Assembly (NCBI GenBank): GCA_035610365.1
Contig: CM069432.1
Span: 265,853,177-265,917,176, forward strand
Reading direction: 5' to 3'
Length of the DNA: 64,000 nt
Source: Aquatica leii
Taxonomy: Eukaryota > Arthropoda > Insecta > Coleoptera > Lampyridae
In this document: piece by piece, positions 11,650 through 23,700 of the stretch
Position numbering within the stretch: position 1 is the stretch's first letter
Layout of the letters: the number at the start of each line of letters is the position of its first letter
Notes under the pieces: model-generated
The model's input: only the letters and a program-made list of their open reading frames with translations
Told to the model about the DNA's origin: nothing
Database searches by the model: none
Made by a program: the position numbers and the translations under genes

Positions 11650-12313
11650 AAATGGCGAACTCCCTTCTCATCGCGATTTTGAACGCCATCAGTCTCCTAA
11701 ACAAAAAACTCGAATTTCAAGAATTTCGCACGTCGCTCTCGTCTCCAAAACTCATCTTTGGAACTGCGACAACCTTAATATCCGGAACTACACATTGTAC
11801 AACACAAACCGAACAACAGGTCGCGGAGGTGGTACGGCCGTTTACGTCAAACGGTCCATCTATCACCACCACATCCCGACGCCACAACTCCAAAGTCTAG
11901 AAGCTACCCAAATCGTCATTAACACGGTAGCCAACGGAGACATCGTTCTGTGCGCCGCCTACATCCCACCAATCAAAGACGTCTTACCAGAAGATTTAGA
12001 CGCGATTTTTAACTCCAGAACTCCCACCATTCTCGCTGGAGACCTTAACGCGAAGCATCTAGAATGGCACAGCAGAAAAACGACCCGCAATGGTCGACTC
12101 CTGCATGAACTCGCCAGCATCCAAAACTTTGTCGTAAATGGACCCTACGAACCCACCATTCATCCTCAGAAAGGACTTCCAGACGTTATCGATATAGCAA
12201 TTTTTAACCACGTTAGGTTACTTCACAATCTAACAACTGTTTCTGACCTCATTTCCGATCACGAGCCCGTGCTACTACAACTCGGTGATCAAGCGGATAA
12301 CGACAATCTCTAG
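11650..12313 (+). pseudogene. Jockey-like LINE endonuclease (ORF2 N-terminus), copy 1
   Basis: Apurinic-type endonuclease domain: the intact frame from 11795 shows GRGGGTAVYVKRS, LAGDLNAKH (catalytic Asp/Asn) and ISDHEPVLL (catalytic Asp-His). The first 150 bp lie in another frame. The frame ends in TAG at 12311-12313, at the same place as in the second copy. Confidence 0.8.
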
Positions 12314-13500
12314 TTCGAAAAGAACATTACCCTGTGGCCATCCTTCCAATTCGAGGCCAGCAGAATTATCACAAAAGTTCCGGTCATCGAAAACGTCCCA
12401 CAACTTCAAGCCGCAGTTGCCAATTTCACTGAACTCGTCAAAAGATTGATCACAAAATCTATCACGGAATCCAAGTCGGATCCGCTTCAACTACCACTTC
12501 ACATTCGCGACCAGATCACCGAGAAAAACCGTCTAAAGACGCAGATGGCAACGCACCCCCCACCCAGATGACAAAAGAGCCCTCAACGCAGCTCAAACCG
12601 CGATTTGAACACAAATCGAGCAACATCGAAATCTTCTCTTCAGCGACAAACTTCAGTCTCCAAACGCACAATATAACAGCGTGTGGCAAATCGCCAACAT
12701 CCTAAAAAACAGGAACAAGCCGCTCATGTCTGCCGTTCACGGTCACCGAGGTCTAGTCTACACCGACCTAGACAAACCCGAAGCTTGCGCCGACACGCTT
12801 GAACTCCAATTCAGACCTAACCATCAAGACGACGAAGACTTCCGTCGCACGAACGCCATTCACCGCGAAGTCAGAAGCACTCCACTGTCCATCAAGCTTT
12901 ACGCGTCGTTGAGCAGATCACCGACGGTTTCAACCACCGCGACGTCACCGGCGCCGTCTTTCTCTACATCGAGAAAGCATTTGACAAACTCTGGCAACGC
13001 AGGCTACTCTACACGATGTATGATCTAGGCAACTACTCAATGATCCAGCTCATCGGACTCGTGCCGCTAGGCATAAACGAAAGTTTTCCATCGGCTAAAG
13101 ATGCACCTAGGAGACCGTTACGACTATTTCCAAGACCTGTACCCCCTACGTGTGACACCTCATTTCGAACAATTCAACCCTAAGGATGGATCCCGTTCCA
13201 CCTACTCTCGATCCGAACCCTCCTGACCAAGTTATCCTACCCAACCGCCGCTAGTCGCGACTGTTGGCGCTGCTAGTCGCAACCGTTTCCGCCGTAATCC
13301 AAACCGAGTATGACAAATCCGAAAGAAAAGATACCAAGGACCGACATGGACACCAAAGAAGATAATACCGATACCGTCGATCCCCGTCTAAGTAGGATTT
13401 ACCGCCTGAAGAAAGAACAGCTGAATGAGAGGAGGGGAGGATGTGGACCCACCAAACCAACCGAACTTGCTTGGTACAAGTTCGCCACAAAAGGATAGGT
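12314..13500 (+). pseudogene. Jockey-like LINE RT remnant with core deleted, copy 1
   Basis: After the shared stop the old frame can be followed through FEKNITLWPS, the pre-RT region (12500-12850) and motif A (VTGAVFLYIEKAFDKLW, about 12940-12990). The next stretch jumps to a C-terminal tail (about 13080-13490, ending in PNQPNLLGTS). The YADD box and RT palm are missing. Copy 2 lacks the same core, so the deletion predates the duplication. Confidence 0.65.
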
Positions 13501-13998
13501 AAGAGTAGGGAAAAGTATCGTTAAAAGGAAAGTCTAGTTAGACTCAGTCGGATGGGCTAGGTATCGGTACGTGTTATGTGAGCACGCGGTTCAGCGAGGC
13601 ACCTGCCTTACGGCTTATTTTCGCTTCTGAGGCATAAAACCAAGTAGGTAGGAAAAGGACTTGGAAATTTGTAAGGGAACTAAGAGAGGCTGAGTTAATT
13701 AAGTAGCTACGGCGAAAAGAAACTAAAATGTTATTCAAAATAAAATACTGAAATAAATGATTCTAAATTCAAATTCATGCTGTTAATAATAATAAAAACT
13801 AAATACCTACTTTGCCATAGCGTACTTGTAAGAAAAATAAATAAAACCATGCAAAATCGTTAGAAAATAAAAACTCAATTCTTATTGGCTCTGGTCTCTC
13901 TTTGCGAATGGTCTATAAATATTTACATCAGGCACCAGTTCGAGGATGGTCTGAGGGGAATTGGGATAGGGGTTGACAATGGATGACAGGGCACTCCG
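13500..13998. other. joined 3' untranslated regions of the two opposed LINEs
   Basis: Non-coding sequence between the Jockey-like (+) and R1-like (-) ends, conserved in unit 2 (20300-20760). It includes a GC-rich block (GCACGCGGTTCAGCGAGGC) and several AATAAA/TTTATT strings. The border between the two elements could not be placed. Confidence 0.5.
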
Positions 13999-14402
13999 TA
14001 TTAAGCACGTAAGGTGTATCGTACTTAACAGAGGGACACTTGCCTAGGTAATCAGTATCTAAACGATATCAGATTCTAAGACAAGTGTCAGTGATCAAAC
14101 AAGTTAACGTTGAATGATAATTTTATTAATAACTGTCTACTATTTATATACAATATTTACAATCGTTGTGAAATACAAAGTCAGCACATCTATGGTTACT
14201 ATTACAAATGTGGGTTACTATAATGTAACACATTGTTAGCAAAGTGTTGATATAGCGGAAGTCTAAATATAACGTAACTACTTACGTTTGCAATTGGATT
14301 GTTTTACATGTGGAGTAATCATTAAGTATGTTTACAATTTCTTAAGTTTGAAAATTATAAATGTTTCAATAACCCAATTTTATGTTTAAATTGTAATTTA
14401 AA
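13999..14402. mobile_element. 404-bp insertion with 7-bp target duplication
   Basis: Unit 2 reads straight through GGGCACTCCGATC (20819-20831). In unit 1 the same site is split: CACTCCG at 13992-13998 and again at 14403-14409, with 404 bp of AT-rich sequence between. No ORF, no terminal inverted repeat and no TG...CA ends are seen. The element type is unknown (SINE, solo remnant or non-autonomous element). Confidence 0.7.
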
Positions 14403-17275
14403 CACTCCGATCATCATTTAATTCGCGACAAGCGAGAATCCGATGCGCCGAAGTGTCAGGAACGCCGCACGACGGACACTTGTCATCATCTAAAACACTA
14501 ATGCGTTTTAGATGGCAACGAAATCCGCCGTGTGAAGACAGGATTGAGAGGCCGTCCAAATCCTCCAGGGACGTAGGGCATTCTGACCCAGGTAAGGATA
14601 TTCGGGATAATAGAATAAGCGTTACGCCCTTTATGGGAAGTGTCCCACAGCCGCTGCCATTCACCCAAGATCAAGACCTTTAAGTGACGCTTGGCTGCTG
14701 AAAAGGACGGAAAATCGTCGTTTGAAACGTGCTGGTCAAGGAAATTGCACGAGCCAGCCTTGCGAAGAACTTTGGTGCAGTAGATTTCCTGCAATAGGAG
14801 ATGTAGGGGAGGATGTTTAGAAATAACACAGAGGGTATCGACGGGAACGGTACGATACGCCCCTAGGATAGTTCTCAGGAATAAGGATTGGAGCGAGGCC
14901 AGTTTCCTGACCACGTGGTCAGTCGAAGTCTGTGGTACCAAATGCCTAAGCCATAAGTGAGCATGGAAATAACTGCATTGTCGAAGATATTCGCAATATG
15001 TTTTTTGTGAAGATTCCATTTCAGCCGTGAGTATTTGTAGAACAAGTGCAAGACGCTCTTGCACTTGTCAACCACGAAAGCGCAATGTTTAACAAAACTC
15101 AGCTTGTCGTCGAGCAATAGTCTGAGGTACTTGAATTCGAAGACCCTACGGACAGGAGTATCGTGGAGGCTCAGTGAAGGATCTCGTCTTAGCGTAGAGC
15201 CAAAAACCATGTACTTAGTCTTGTCTGCAGAAATACTTAGTTTATTGCTGCCAGCCTAGCTAGTCACAATATTTAGGCACGTGTTAGATTTTGCCTCCAA
15301 ATCTCGTCGGGAATTTGCGGACGCTGTGACGGTTATGTCGTCCACATAAGCGAACATGTCGCAGTCTTGTGGACAGCCCTTTGTCAGTCGTTTCGTAAAA
15401 GTTGAACGTGAAACGTTCGCAGAATAAGTTATCGATCTGTTCGACAAATAGCTACGAATGAGGCGCGTGGCGTCTGCAGGTACTCTCTTAACGACGAGAG
15501 CTTCGATTATAGAGGGCCACCATACGTTGTTGAACGCTCCAGATATGTCTATGAAAATAGCTAGTCTATACTTGGAAACGTTCGATTGTACAGTTGTCAT
15601 TAATCGACGGGCGGCTTCAGTCGTCGTTTTGCCATGAACGAAGCCATATTGACTAGGATGGAATAGCACGTTAGGCGGAATGTCGTCGTGTATCTTTTTC
15701 AGAAGCGTTCTTTCGAAAAGTTTACCTAATTCTGATAACAAAGATCCTTCTTTCCGGGCCTGGGAATAGTGATGAGTTTACCAGCTTTCAAGCTAGTAGG
15801 AAAATAGCCAATTTTTATACAGGAGTTGAACAGGTCTACGATCGTTGATGAGAGAGAATCTAGAACAATCGTTCGCAAAACATTACAATGTATTCCGTCA
15901 AGTCCAGGATCTTTATTTTTAGAGATTTTGCTAGCCACCGCGGCTAAATCGTCGCTAGTGACCACCCAGTCCTGTCGGGAATTACTTAGCAAAAGAGATC
16001 GGGATCTTATTTGGGCATGATAGGCATTGTCCGTCGAAGGATCATCGTCGGGGAATAATGTGGAAACTATTACTTTGATTGTGTCTAATTCTGAGATGGT
16101 GTATCTGTCGCCGTCTTTAACGTTGGAACACGGTTGGATCGATAGGAACTTCCGGGAGGATAACCTGTAGACTAACCCCCAAGGACTCGTCGCCAAGCTT
16201 TTTTCCACGAAACTTTGCCATGAGCTATATTTCGCTGTCTTCACTGCCAGTTTGTACCGGTGGAGCGCGGCCTTATAAGAGGCAAGCCATTGATTTTTTA
16301 GGTCTACAGTGGCTTTTTAGTGGTGTTTTCGTAAACAGCGCACCGCTCGCTTTAACCTATCTAACTTCGGACTCCACCACGGTACACCAGCTCTAGATCT
16401 TAGGCATATGCTGTTTAAGCCATGTTGACAAGAGTCGAGGATCATCCTGGTCAACTTACCGATAAAGGCGTTTACAGATTTAGGATCGTGGCACAAAGCA
16501 CCACGTGGAAGATAAGCAGGAATTGAATTTGAGATAGCCTCATTTAGGCGAACGGGATCGATGCGTTTGTAATCAAGGATTCTTTTAGGGATCGGTACGT
16601 GGTTAGGGGCCTTGACGGTTAATTCAAACCGTATCAGTCGGTGGTCACTTTCTATTACGTCTGGAATGACGCGCCAGTTTAATATTTTCCTGGCTAAACA
16701 GGGAGATGCTAGTGTAACGTCTATGTTAGTTGAACCTAGATGGCTAGCGAAAGTAAAAGGTTGAAATGGTTCATTAACAACACAGAGGTTGCGTTCACCC
16801 ACGAGGATCGTCCTCGTTCGTCGGTCACCGGGGAGTGCCAAAGCGGCGATTTCGAGTTGAAGTCACCTGCTATGATAATAGGAGTACCTCTTAGTTCATC
16901 TAGAATTTTATCTAAGTGTTGGAAATGAATACGAACATCTTCACTTGGCGGCCAATAAACGCCGACGATTGCCAAGGAAGTGTTTCCAACCGTAACCATA
17001 GTTACTGCATTGCAGTCATTAGTTAAATGGCTGAGTGTCACCACTCCGATAGGCTTCGAACTATTGAAAACAATAGTCGAGTAATACCGCATAGAAGAGG
17101 ATGCGGCAATCCTGTTGAAGGGTACAGCCGCACCAGCGAGCTTGTACCCTAAACCTGAACTAAACACGTATGGCTCTTGAGTCAGTAGAATGTCAATGTT
17201 GTTATCGGAGGAGAAACTCATCGCTTCGAAAGTCGCAACACGTGAATTGCGAAGATTCACTTGCGCACACCTCAA
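14403..17275 (-). pseudogene. R1/Waldo-like LINE ORF2, copy 1, broken
   Basis: Counterpart of 20710-23829. Endonuclease (17275-16737, LLTQEPYV, IIIAGDFNSKSPLWHSP), linker, reverse transcriptase (16244-14875) and C-terminal knuckle (CPSCGVPDTSAHRILAC near 14450-14500) follow in order but in at least six frames. Compared with copy 2, a 33-bp piece near 15742 and a 66-bp piece near 15368 are missing; the latter removes the segment between GCPQ and the YADD box, which here reads YVDD. The 404-bp insertion cuts off the C-terminal end. Long stretches (about 14680-14910) are identical to copy 2. Confidence 0.85.
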
Positions 17276-17289
17276 AGTTAATTGAGTGT

Positions 17290-18420
17290 CCTCAGAGTCT
17301 CAGGTATTAGATATTTTGGCGTCGAGCCTTTTCAGGTACGCTGGGCAGGTGTTGGAGATCGCCTTATGCTTGACGATGTCTCCTTTGTGGCCAAAGCGAA
17401 CGCAGTTAGCGCATGTCGGGTCTCGATCCAGGTTTGGGCATGTTTTTGTTTCGTACTTTTCAGTCCAATGGTCGCACTGTAAGTCGCTTTTACATTCGTT
17501 GGAGTGATGGTCGTATTTTTGGCAGTTAAAACAACGTGTGACCCGGATTTGGTCATTGACCCGACAGGCATTCCAGGCGACGTACACTCGACGCGATGCC
17601 AAAAGGTATCGTCGAACTTCAGGATGTACCTCAAGAATCCAATTGCAGTTTGCTTCTTCCCTAGGGCCGAAGCCAAAAAGAACTTTTAAGTGCTCATTTG
17701 CTAAATGAAGCACCTGATCTGAGGCATCATGAAAGTTTTGAGACAGGTTTCTAGGAACGTCTAGGATGGATATTCGAGGAAACGATTTGCCTTGGGGCTT
17801 AATCACAAGGCCGGCTTGTTCTAGGATGGCCGCAGGTATTTTAGTAAGATCTGATTTCTCAGATTCTAGTCTGATCGAGTTCTTGCCCGTTTTAGTCACA
17901 CGGTCTAGTCTTAGGCCATATTTCTGAGGATCCAAAACTTTCATAAGGGTCGTCTTGGTTTCGTCAGCGGTTTTAGCAGGAGAATCGGGTTTGGGGATAA
18001 TGACAACTGTCGACCTGGGAACAGGTGCGACGGATTTGCCGGAAGGTACTTTGACCTTTTCTACTAGTTTAGTACGAGCCGCTTGAGCATAGGACAACGG
18101 GGCAGGATGTGCAGCTTCGGTTGTCGCAAGCTTGGCTGTTACAGACTGCAAGGCTGTTTGGACATCAGCCAGAGCGGAAGCAATATTAGCACTTTGCTGG
18201 TGGATCAAGGATTTTTTGAAAGTCGCTTGAAGCCTGCTGACTATGTCAATCATTTCTGATTGACGAGAAGTGGTAATCTTGCAGGCAGAGATTACCTTGG
18301 TAAGACGATTGAATCTGCATCGAAACATGCTTCGATGCTGTCGGGAGAGGTTTCAGATAGGATAACATCAGCGTCGTCGTCTTCACGGCGACGCTTAGTG
18401 GAAGCAGATTCAGCTTCCAT
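17290..18420 (-). pseudogene. R1/Waldo-like LINE ORF1, copy 1
   Basis: Gag-like ORF1 with three zinc knuckles (CFNCQKYDHHSNEC, a damaged second knuckle with W for the second Cys, and CANCVRFGHKGD). One long frame (17300-18328) covers most of it. The N-terminus is frameshifted near 18330, and the first ATG would be at 18418-18420. Relative to copy 2 it lacks a block around SPEQVKEAII and several N-terminal residues, and it differs visibly more than the ORF2 part does. Confidence 0.8.
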
Positions 18421-18539
18421 GGCGGAGGAGGCAATCGTACTAACCCTTCCATTTCAGCGTCTCCTCACGCCCCTGCCAGGCCTGTGAACCCCACCGTTTC
18501 GTTTCCTCAGGTGACGAGTCCACCGTCTCCTCACCACCC

Positions 18540-19274
18540 ATGTCCACACAGAGATTACAAAGGAATTCATTTCCCAACTCCGTTCTTGCAACCAGTAAAA
18601 TGGCGACACGACAAAGAAAACCGAACTCCCTTTTCATCGCGATTTGGAACGCCAACAGTCTCCTAAACAAAAAACTCGAATTTCAAGAATTTCGCAACAT
18701 CGACTCCAAAACTCATCTTCGGAACTGCGACAACCTCAATATCCGGAACTACACCTTGTACAACACAAACCGAACAACAGGTCGCGGGGGTGGTACGGCC
18801 TTTTACGTCAAGCGATCCATCTATCACCACCACATCCCGACGCCACAACTCCAAAGTCCAGAAGCTACTCAAATCGTCATTAACACGGTAGCCAACGGAG
18901 ACATCGTTCTCTGCGCCGCCTACATCCCACCAACCAAAGACGTCTTACCAGCAGATTTAGACGCGATTTTTAACGCCAGAACTTCCACCATTCTCGCTGG
19001 AGACCTTAACGCGAAGCATCTAGAATGGCACAGCAGAAAAACGACCCGCAATGGTCGACTCCTGCATGAACTCGCCAGCATCCAAAACTTTGTCGTAAAT
19101 GGACCCTACGAACCAACCATTCATCCTCACAAAGGACTTTCAGACGTTATCGATATAGCAATTTTTAACCACGTTAGGTTACTTCACGATCTAACAACCG
19201 TTTCTGACCTCATTTCCGATCACGAGCCCGTGCTACTACAACTCGGTGATCAAGCGGATAACGACAATCTCTAG
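18540..19274 (+). pseudogene. Jockey-like LINE endonuclease, copy 2
   Basis: One open frame of 244 codons: LFIAIWNANSLLNKK at the N-terminus (start of the APE-type endonuclease fold), GRGGGTAFYVKRS, LAGDLNAKHLEW, and ISDHEPVLL at the C-terminus, carrying the catalytic Asn/Asp/His positions. It ends in the same TAG as copy 1, before any RT, so it can only be a truncated ORF2. It may still encode a folded endonuclease; activity is unknown. Confidence 0.75.
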
Positions 19275-20330
19275 TTCGAAAAGAACATTACCCTGTGGCC
19301 ATCCTTCCAATTCGAGGCCAGCAGAATTATCACAAAAGTTCCGGTCATCGAAAACGTCCCACAACTTCAAGCCGCGTTTGCCAATTTCACTGAACTCATC
19401 AAAAGATTGATCACAAAATCTATCACGGAATCCAAGTCGGATCCGCTTCAACTACCACTTCACATTCGCGACCAGATCACCGAGAAAAACCGTCTAAAGA
19501 CGCAGATGGCAACGCACCCACCACCCAGATGCCAAATGAGCCCTCAACGCAGCTCAAACCGCGATTTGAACACAAATCGAGCTACATCGAAATCTTCTCT
19601 TCAGCGACAAACTTCAGTCTCTAAACGCACAAGATAACAGCGTGTGGCAAATGGCCAACATCTTAAAAAACAGGAACAAGCCGCCCATGCCTGCCGTTCA
19701 CGGTCTCCGAGGTCTAGTCTACACTGACCTAGACAAAGCCGAAGCTTGCGCCGACACGCTCGAACTCCAATTCAGACCTAACCATCCCGACGACGAAGAC
19801 TTCCGTCGCACGAACGCCATTCACCGCGACGTCACCGGCGCCGTCTTTGTCTACATCGAGAAAGCATTTGACAAACTTTGACAACGCAGATGTATGGTCT
19901 AGGCATCAACTACTCAATGGTCCAGCTCATCGGACTTATGCCGCTAGGCATAAACGAAAGGTTTTCATCGATTAAAGAAGTACCCAAGAGACCGTTACGA
20001 CTATTTTCGAGACCTGTACCCCCTTCGTGTGACACCTTATTTCGAACAATTCAACCCTAAGAATCCCGTTCCACCTACTCTCGATCCGAACCCTCCTGAC
20101 CAAGTTATCCCGCCCAACCGCCGCTAGTCGCGACCGTTGCCGCCGCTAGTCGCAACCGTTTCCGTCGTAATCCAAACCGAGTATGACAAATCCGAAAGAA
20201 AAGATACGTTGGATTTACCGCCTAAAGAAAGAACAGCTGAAGGAGAGGAGGAGGAGGATGTGGACCCACCAAACCACCCGAACTTGCTTGGTACAAGTTT
20301 GCCACAAAATAGGATAGGTAAGAAAAGAAC
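19275..20330 (+). pseudogene. Jockey-like LINE RT remnant, copy 2
   Basis: Follows copy 1 (12314-13500): pre-RT region, then VTGAVFVYIEKAFDKL at about 19830-19880 with a stop right after, and the same C-terminal tail (DPPNHPNLLGTSLPQN near 20270). About 110 bp upstream of motif A are missing here relative to copy 1. The RT core is absent in both. Confidence 0.65.
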
Positions 20331-20709
20331 ATGTTTAATTTAAAGGACAAGTCTGATTAAGACTCGGTTGGATGGGCTAAGGTAACGGTATGTGCTTTGA
20401 GAGCACGCGGTTCAGCGAGGCACCTGCCTTTCGGCTTATCCTCGCTTCTAACGCATAAAACCAAGTAGGTGGGAAAAGGACTTAGAAAATTTGAACAGGA
20501 ACTAAGAGAGGCAGATTAGTTAAGTAGCTACGGCGAAAAAGAAACTAAAAGGGTTATTCAAAATAAAAATACTGAAATAGAGTCATTTACTCTAAAATAA
20601 AATACATGCTAATAATGTTAATAAAAACTAAATACCTACTTTGCCGTAGCGTACTTATAAGAAAATAAACAAAACCATGCAAATTTCGTTAGAAAATAAA
20701 ACCTTATTC

Positions 20710-23700
20710 TTATTGTAAACTCTGGTCTCTCTTTGCAAAACGTCTATAAATGTTTACATCAGGCACCAGTTCGAGGATGGCCTGAGGAGAATCAGGATAC
20801 GGGCTAACAATGGATGACAGGGCACTCCGATCCTCATCGAATTCGCGACAAGCGAGAATCCGATGCGCCGGAGTGTCAGGAACGCCAGACGACGGACACC
20901 TGTCATCATCCAAAACGCTAATGCTCTTTAGATGGCAACGAAATCCGCCGTGTGAAGACAGGATTTGGACGGCCTCTCGTCCAGGGACGTGGGGCATTCT
21001 GACCCAGGTAAGGATATCCGGGATAAGAGAATAGGCATTACGCCCTTTATAGGAAGTGTCCCACAGCCGCTGCCATTCACCCAAGATCAAGACCTTTAAG
21101 TGACGCTTGGCCGCTGAAAAGGACGGAAAATCGTCGTTTGAAACGTGCTGGTCAAGGAAATTGCACGAGCCAGCCTTGCGAAGAACTTTGGTGCAGTAGA
21201 TTTCCTGCAATAGGAGATGTAGGGGAGGATGTTTAGAAATAACACAGAGGGTATCGACGGGAACGGTACGATACGCCCCTAGGATAGTTCTCAGGAATAA
21301 GGATTGGAGCGAGGCCAGTTTCCTGACCACGTGGGAATGTCGATGTCTATGGTACCAAATGTCTAAGCCATAGGTGAGCATGGGAATGACTGCATTGTCG
21401 AAGATATTCGCAAGATGTTTTTTGTATAGGTTCCATTTCAAACGTGAGTATTTGTAGAACAAGTGCACGACACTCTTACACTTGTCAACCACGAAAGCGC
21501 AATGTTTTACAAAACTCAGCTTGTCGTCGAGCAATAGTCCGAGGTACTTGAATTCGAAAACCCTACGGACAGGAATATCGTGGAGGCGCAGTGAAGGATC
21601 TCGTCTTAGTGTAGAGCCAAAAACCATGTACTTAGTCTTGTCTGCAGAGATACTTAGTTTATTGCTGCCAGCCCAGCTAGTCACAATATTTAGGCACGTG
21701 TTGGATTTTGCCTCCAAGTCTCGTCTGGAATTTGCGGATACCGTGACTGTTATGTCATCCGCATAAGCGAAAATGTCGCAGTCTGCTGGTACGTCTTTGT
21801 CTAGGAGATCGTTTACAACCAAGTTCCACAAGGTCGGCCCAAAAACCGAGCCTTGTGGACAGCCCTTCGTCAGTCGTTTGGTGAAGGTTGAACGTGAAAC
21901 GTTCGCAGAGTAAGTTATCGATCTATTCGACAAATAGCTACGAATGACGCGCGTAGCGTCAGCAGGTACTCTCTTAACGAGGAGAGCTTCGATTATAGAG
22001 GGCCACCATACGTTATTGAACGCTCCAGAAATGTCTATGAAAATAGCTAGTCTGTACTTGGAAACGTTCGATTTTACAATAGTCATTAATCGACGGGCGG
22101 CGTCAGTCGTCGTTTTGCCAGGAACGAAGCCATATTGACTAGGATGGAATAATATATTTGGCGGAATGTCGTCGTGTATCTTTTTCAAAAGTGTCCTTTC
22201 GAAGAGTTTACCTAGTTCTGATAACAAAGTTATCGGACGATACGAGTTAGGGTTGGCGAGATCCTTCTTTCCGGGCTTGAGAATAGTGATCAGCTTACCA
22301 GCTTTCCAGCTGGTAGGAAAATAACCAATTTTTATGCACGAGTTGAACAGGTCAACGATCGTTGATAAGAGAGAATCTAGAACAACCGTTCGCAAAACGT
22401 TACCGTGTATTCCGTCAAGTCCAGGAACTTTGTTCTTAGGGATTTTGCTAGCCACCGCGGCTAAATCGTCGCTTGTGACCACCCAGTCCTGTCGGGAATT
22501 ACTTAGCAATAGAGTTCTGGATCTTATTTGGGAATGATAGGCGTTGTCCGTCGATGGATCGTCGTCTGGAAATAATGTGGAAACTATAACTTTAATCGTG
22601 TCCAGTTCTGAAATAGTGTATCTGTCGCCGTCTTTAACATTTGAGCACGGTTGGATCGACAGGAACTTACGGGAGGATAACCTGTAAACTAACCCCCAAG
22701 GACTCGTCGCCAGGCTTTTTTCAACAAAACTTTGCCAAGAGCTATACTTCGCTGTCTTCACTGCCAGTTTGTACCGGTGAAGCGCGGCCTTATATGAGGC
22801 AAGCCATTGAGGTTTTACGTCGGCAGGGGCTTTTTGGTGGTGTTTTCGCAAACAACGCACCGCTCGCTTTAGCCTATCTAACTTAGGACTCCACCACGGT
22901 AGACCAGCTCTAGATCTTAGGCGTATACTATTCAAGCCATTTTGACAAGAGTAGAGGATCATCCTGGTCAACTTATCAATGAGAGCGTCTACAGATCTTG
23001 GATCGTGGCACAAAGCACCACGTGGAAGATATGAAGGAATTGCTTTAGTGATGGCATTATTCAGGCGAACGGGATCTATGCGTTTAAAGTCAAGGATTCT
23101 TTTAGGGATAGGTACTAGGTTCGGGGCATTGACGGTTAACTCGAACCGTATCAGTCGGTGATCACTTTCGATAACATCAGGTATAACTCGCCCGTCTACT
23201 ATTTTCCTGGCTAACCCAGAAGAAGCTAAAGTGACATCTATATTCGTTGAGCCTAAATGGCTAGCGAAAGTAGATGGTTGATTAGGTTCGTTAACAACAC
23301 AGAGGTCGCGTTCACCCACGAGGTTCTCAACACATCGTCCTCGTTCGTTGGTCGCCGGGGAGTGCCAAAGCGGCGATTTCGAATTGAAGTCACCTGCTAT
23401 GATAATGGGAGTGCCTCTTAGTTCGTCAAGAATTTTATCTAAGTGTTGGAGATGAATACGAACATCCTCACTCGGCGGCCAATAAACGCCGACGATTGCC
23501 AAGAAGGTGTTTCCAACCGTTACCATGGTTACTGCATTGCAGTCGTTAGTTAAGTGGCTGAGTGTTACCACTCCGACGGGCTTCGAACTATTGAAAACAA
23601 TAGCCGAGTAGTACCGCATAGAAGAGGATGCGGCAATCCTGTTGAAGGGTACAGTTGCACCAGCGAGCTTGTACCCTGAACCTGAGCTAAACACGTAAGG

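Larger units (their letters stand above)
11431..18430. repeat. tandem segmental duplication, unit 1
   Basis: Unit 1 starts with GCAATCGTACTAACCCTTCC inside Jockey ORF1 and ends with ATGGCGGAGGAG, 10 bp upstream of the R1-like ORF1 start codon. The same start recurs at 18431 immediately after that end, and the same order of sequences continues to 25004. Unit 1 is 7000 bp and unit 2 is 6574 bp. A 404-bp insertion plus its 7-bp target duplication in unit 1 accounts for nearly all of the difference. Confidence 0.8.

Noticed and set aside
18420-18440. Jockey element inserted into the R1-like 5' UTR by retrotransposition
   Set aside because: The junction lacks a LINE 5' end and a target duplication, and the whole downstream order repeats unit 1; a tandem duplication explains it better.
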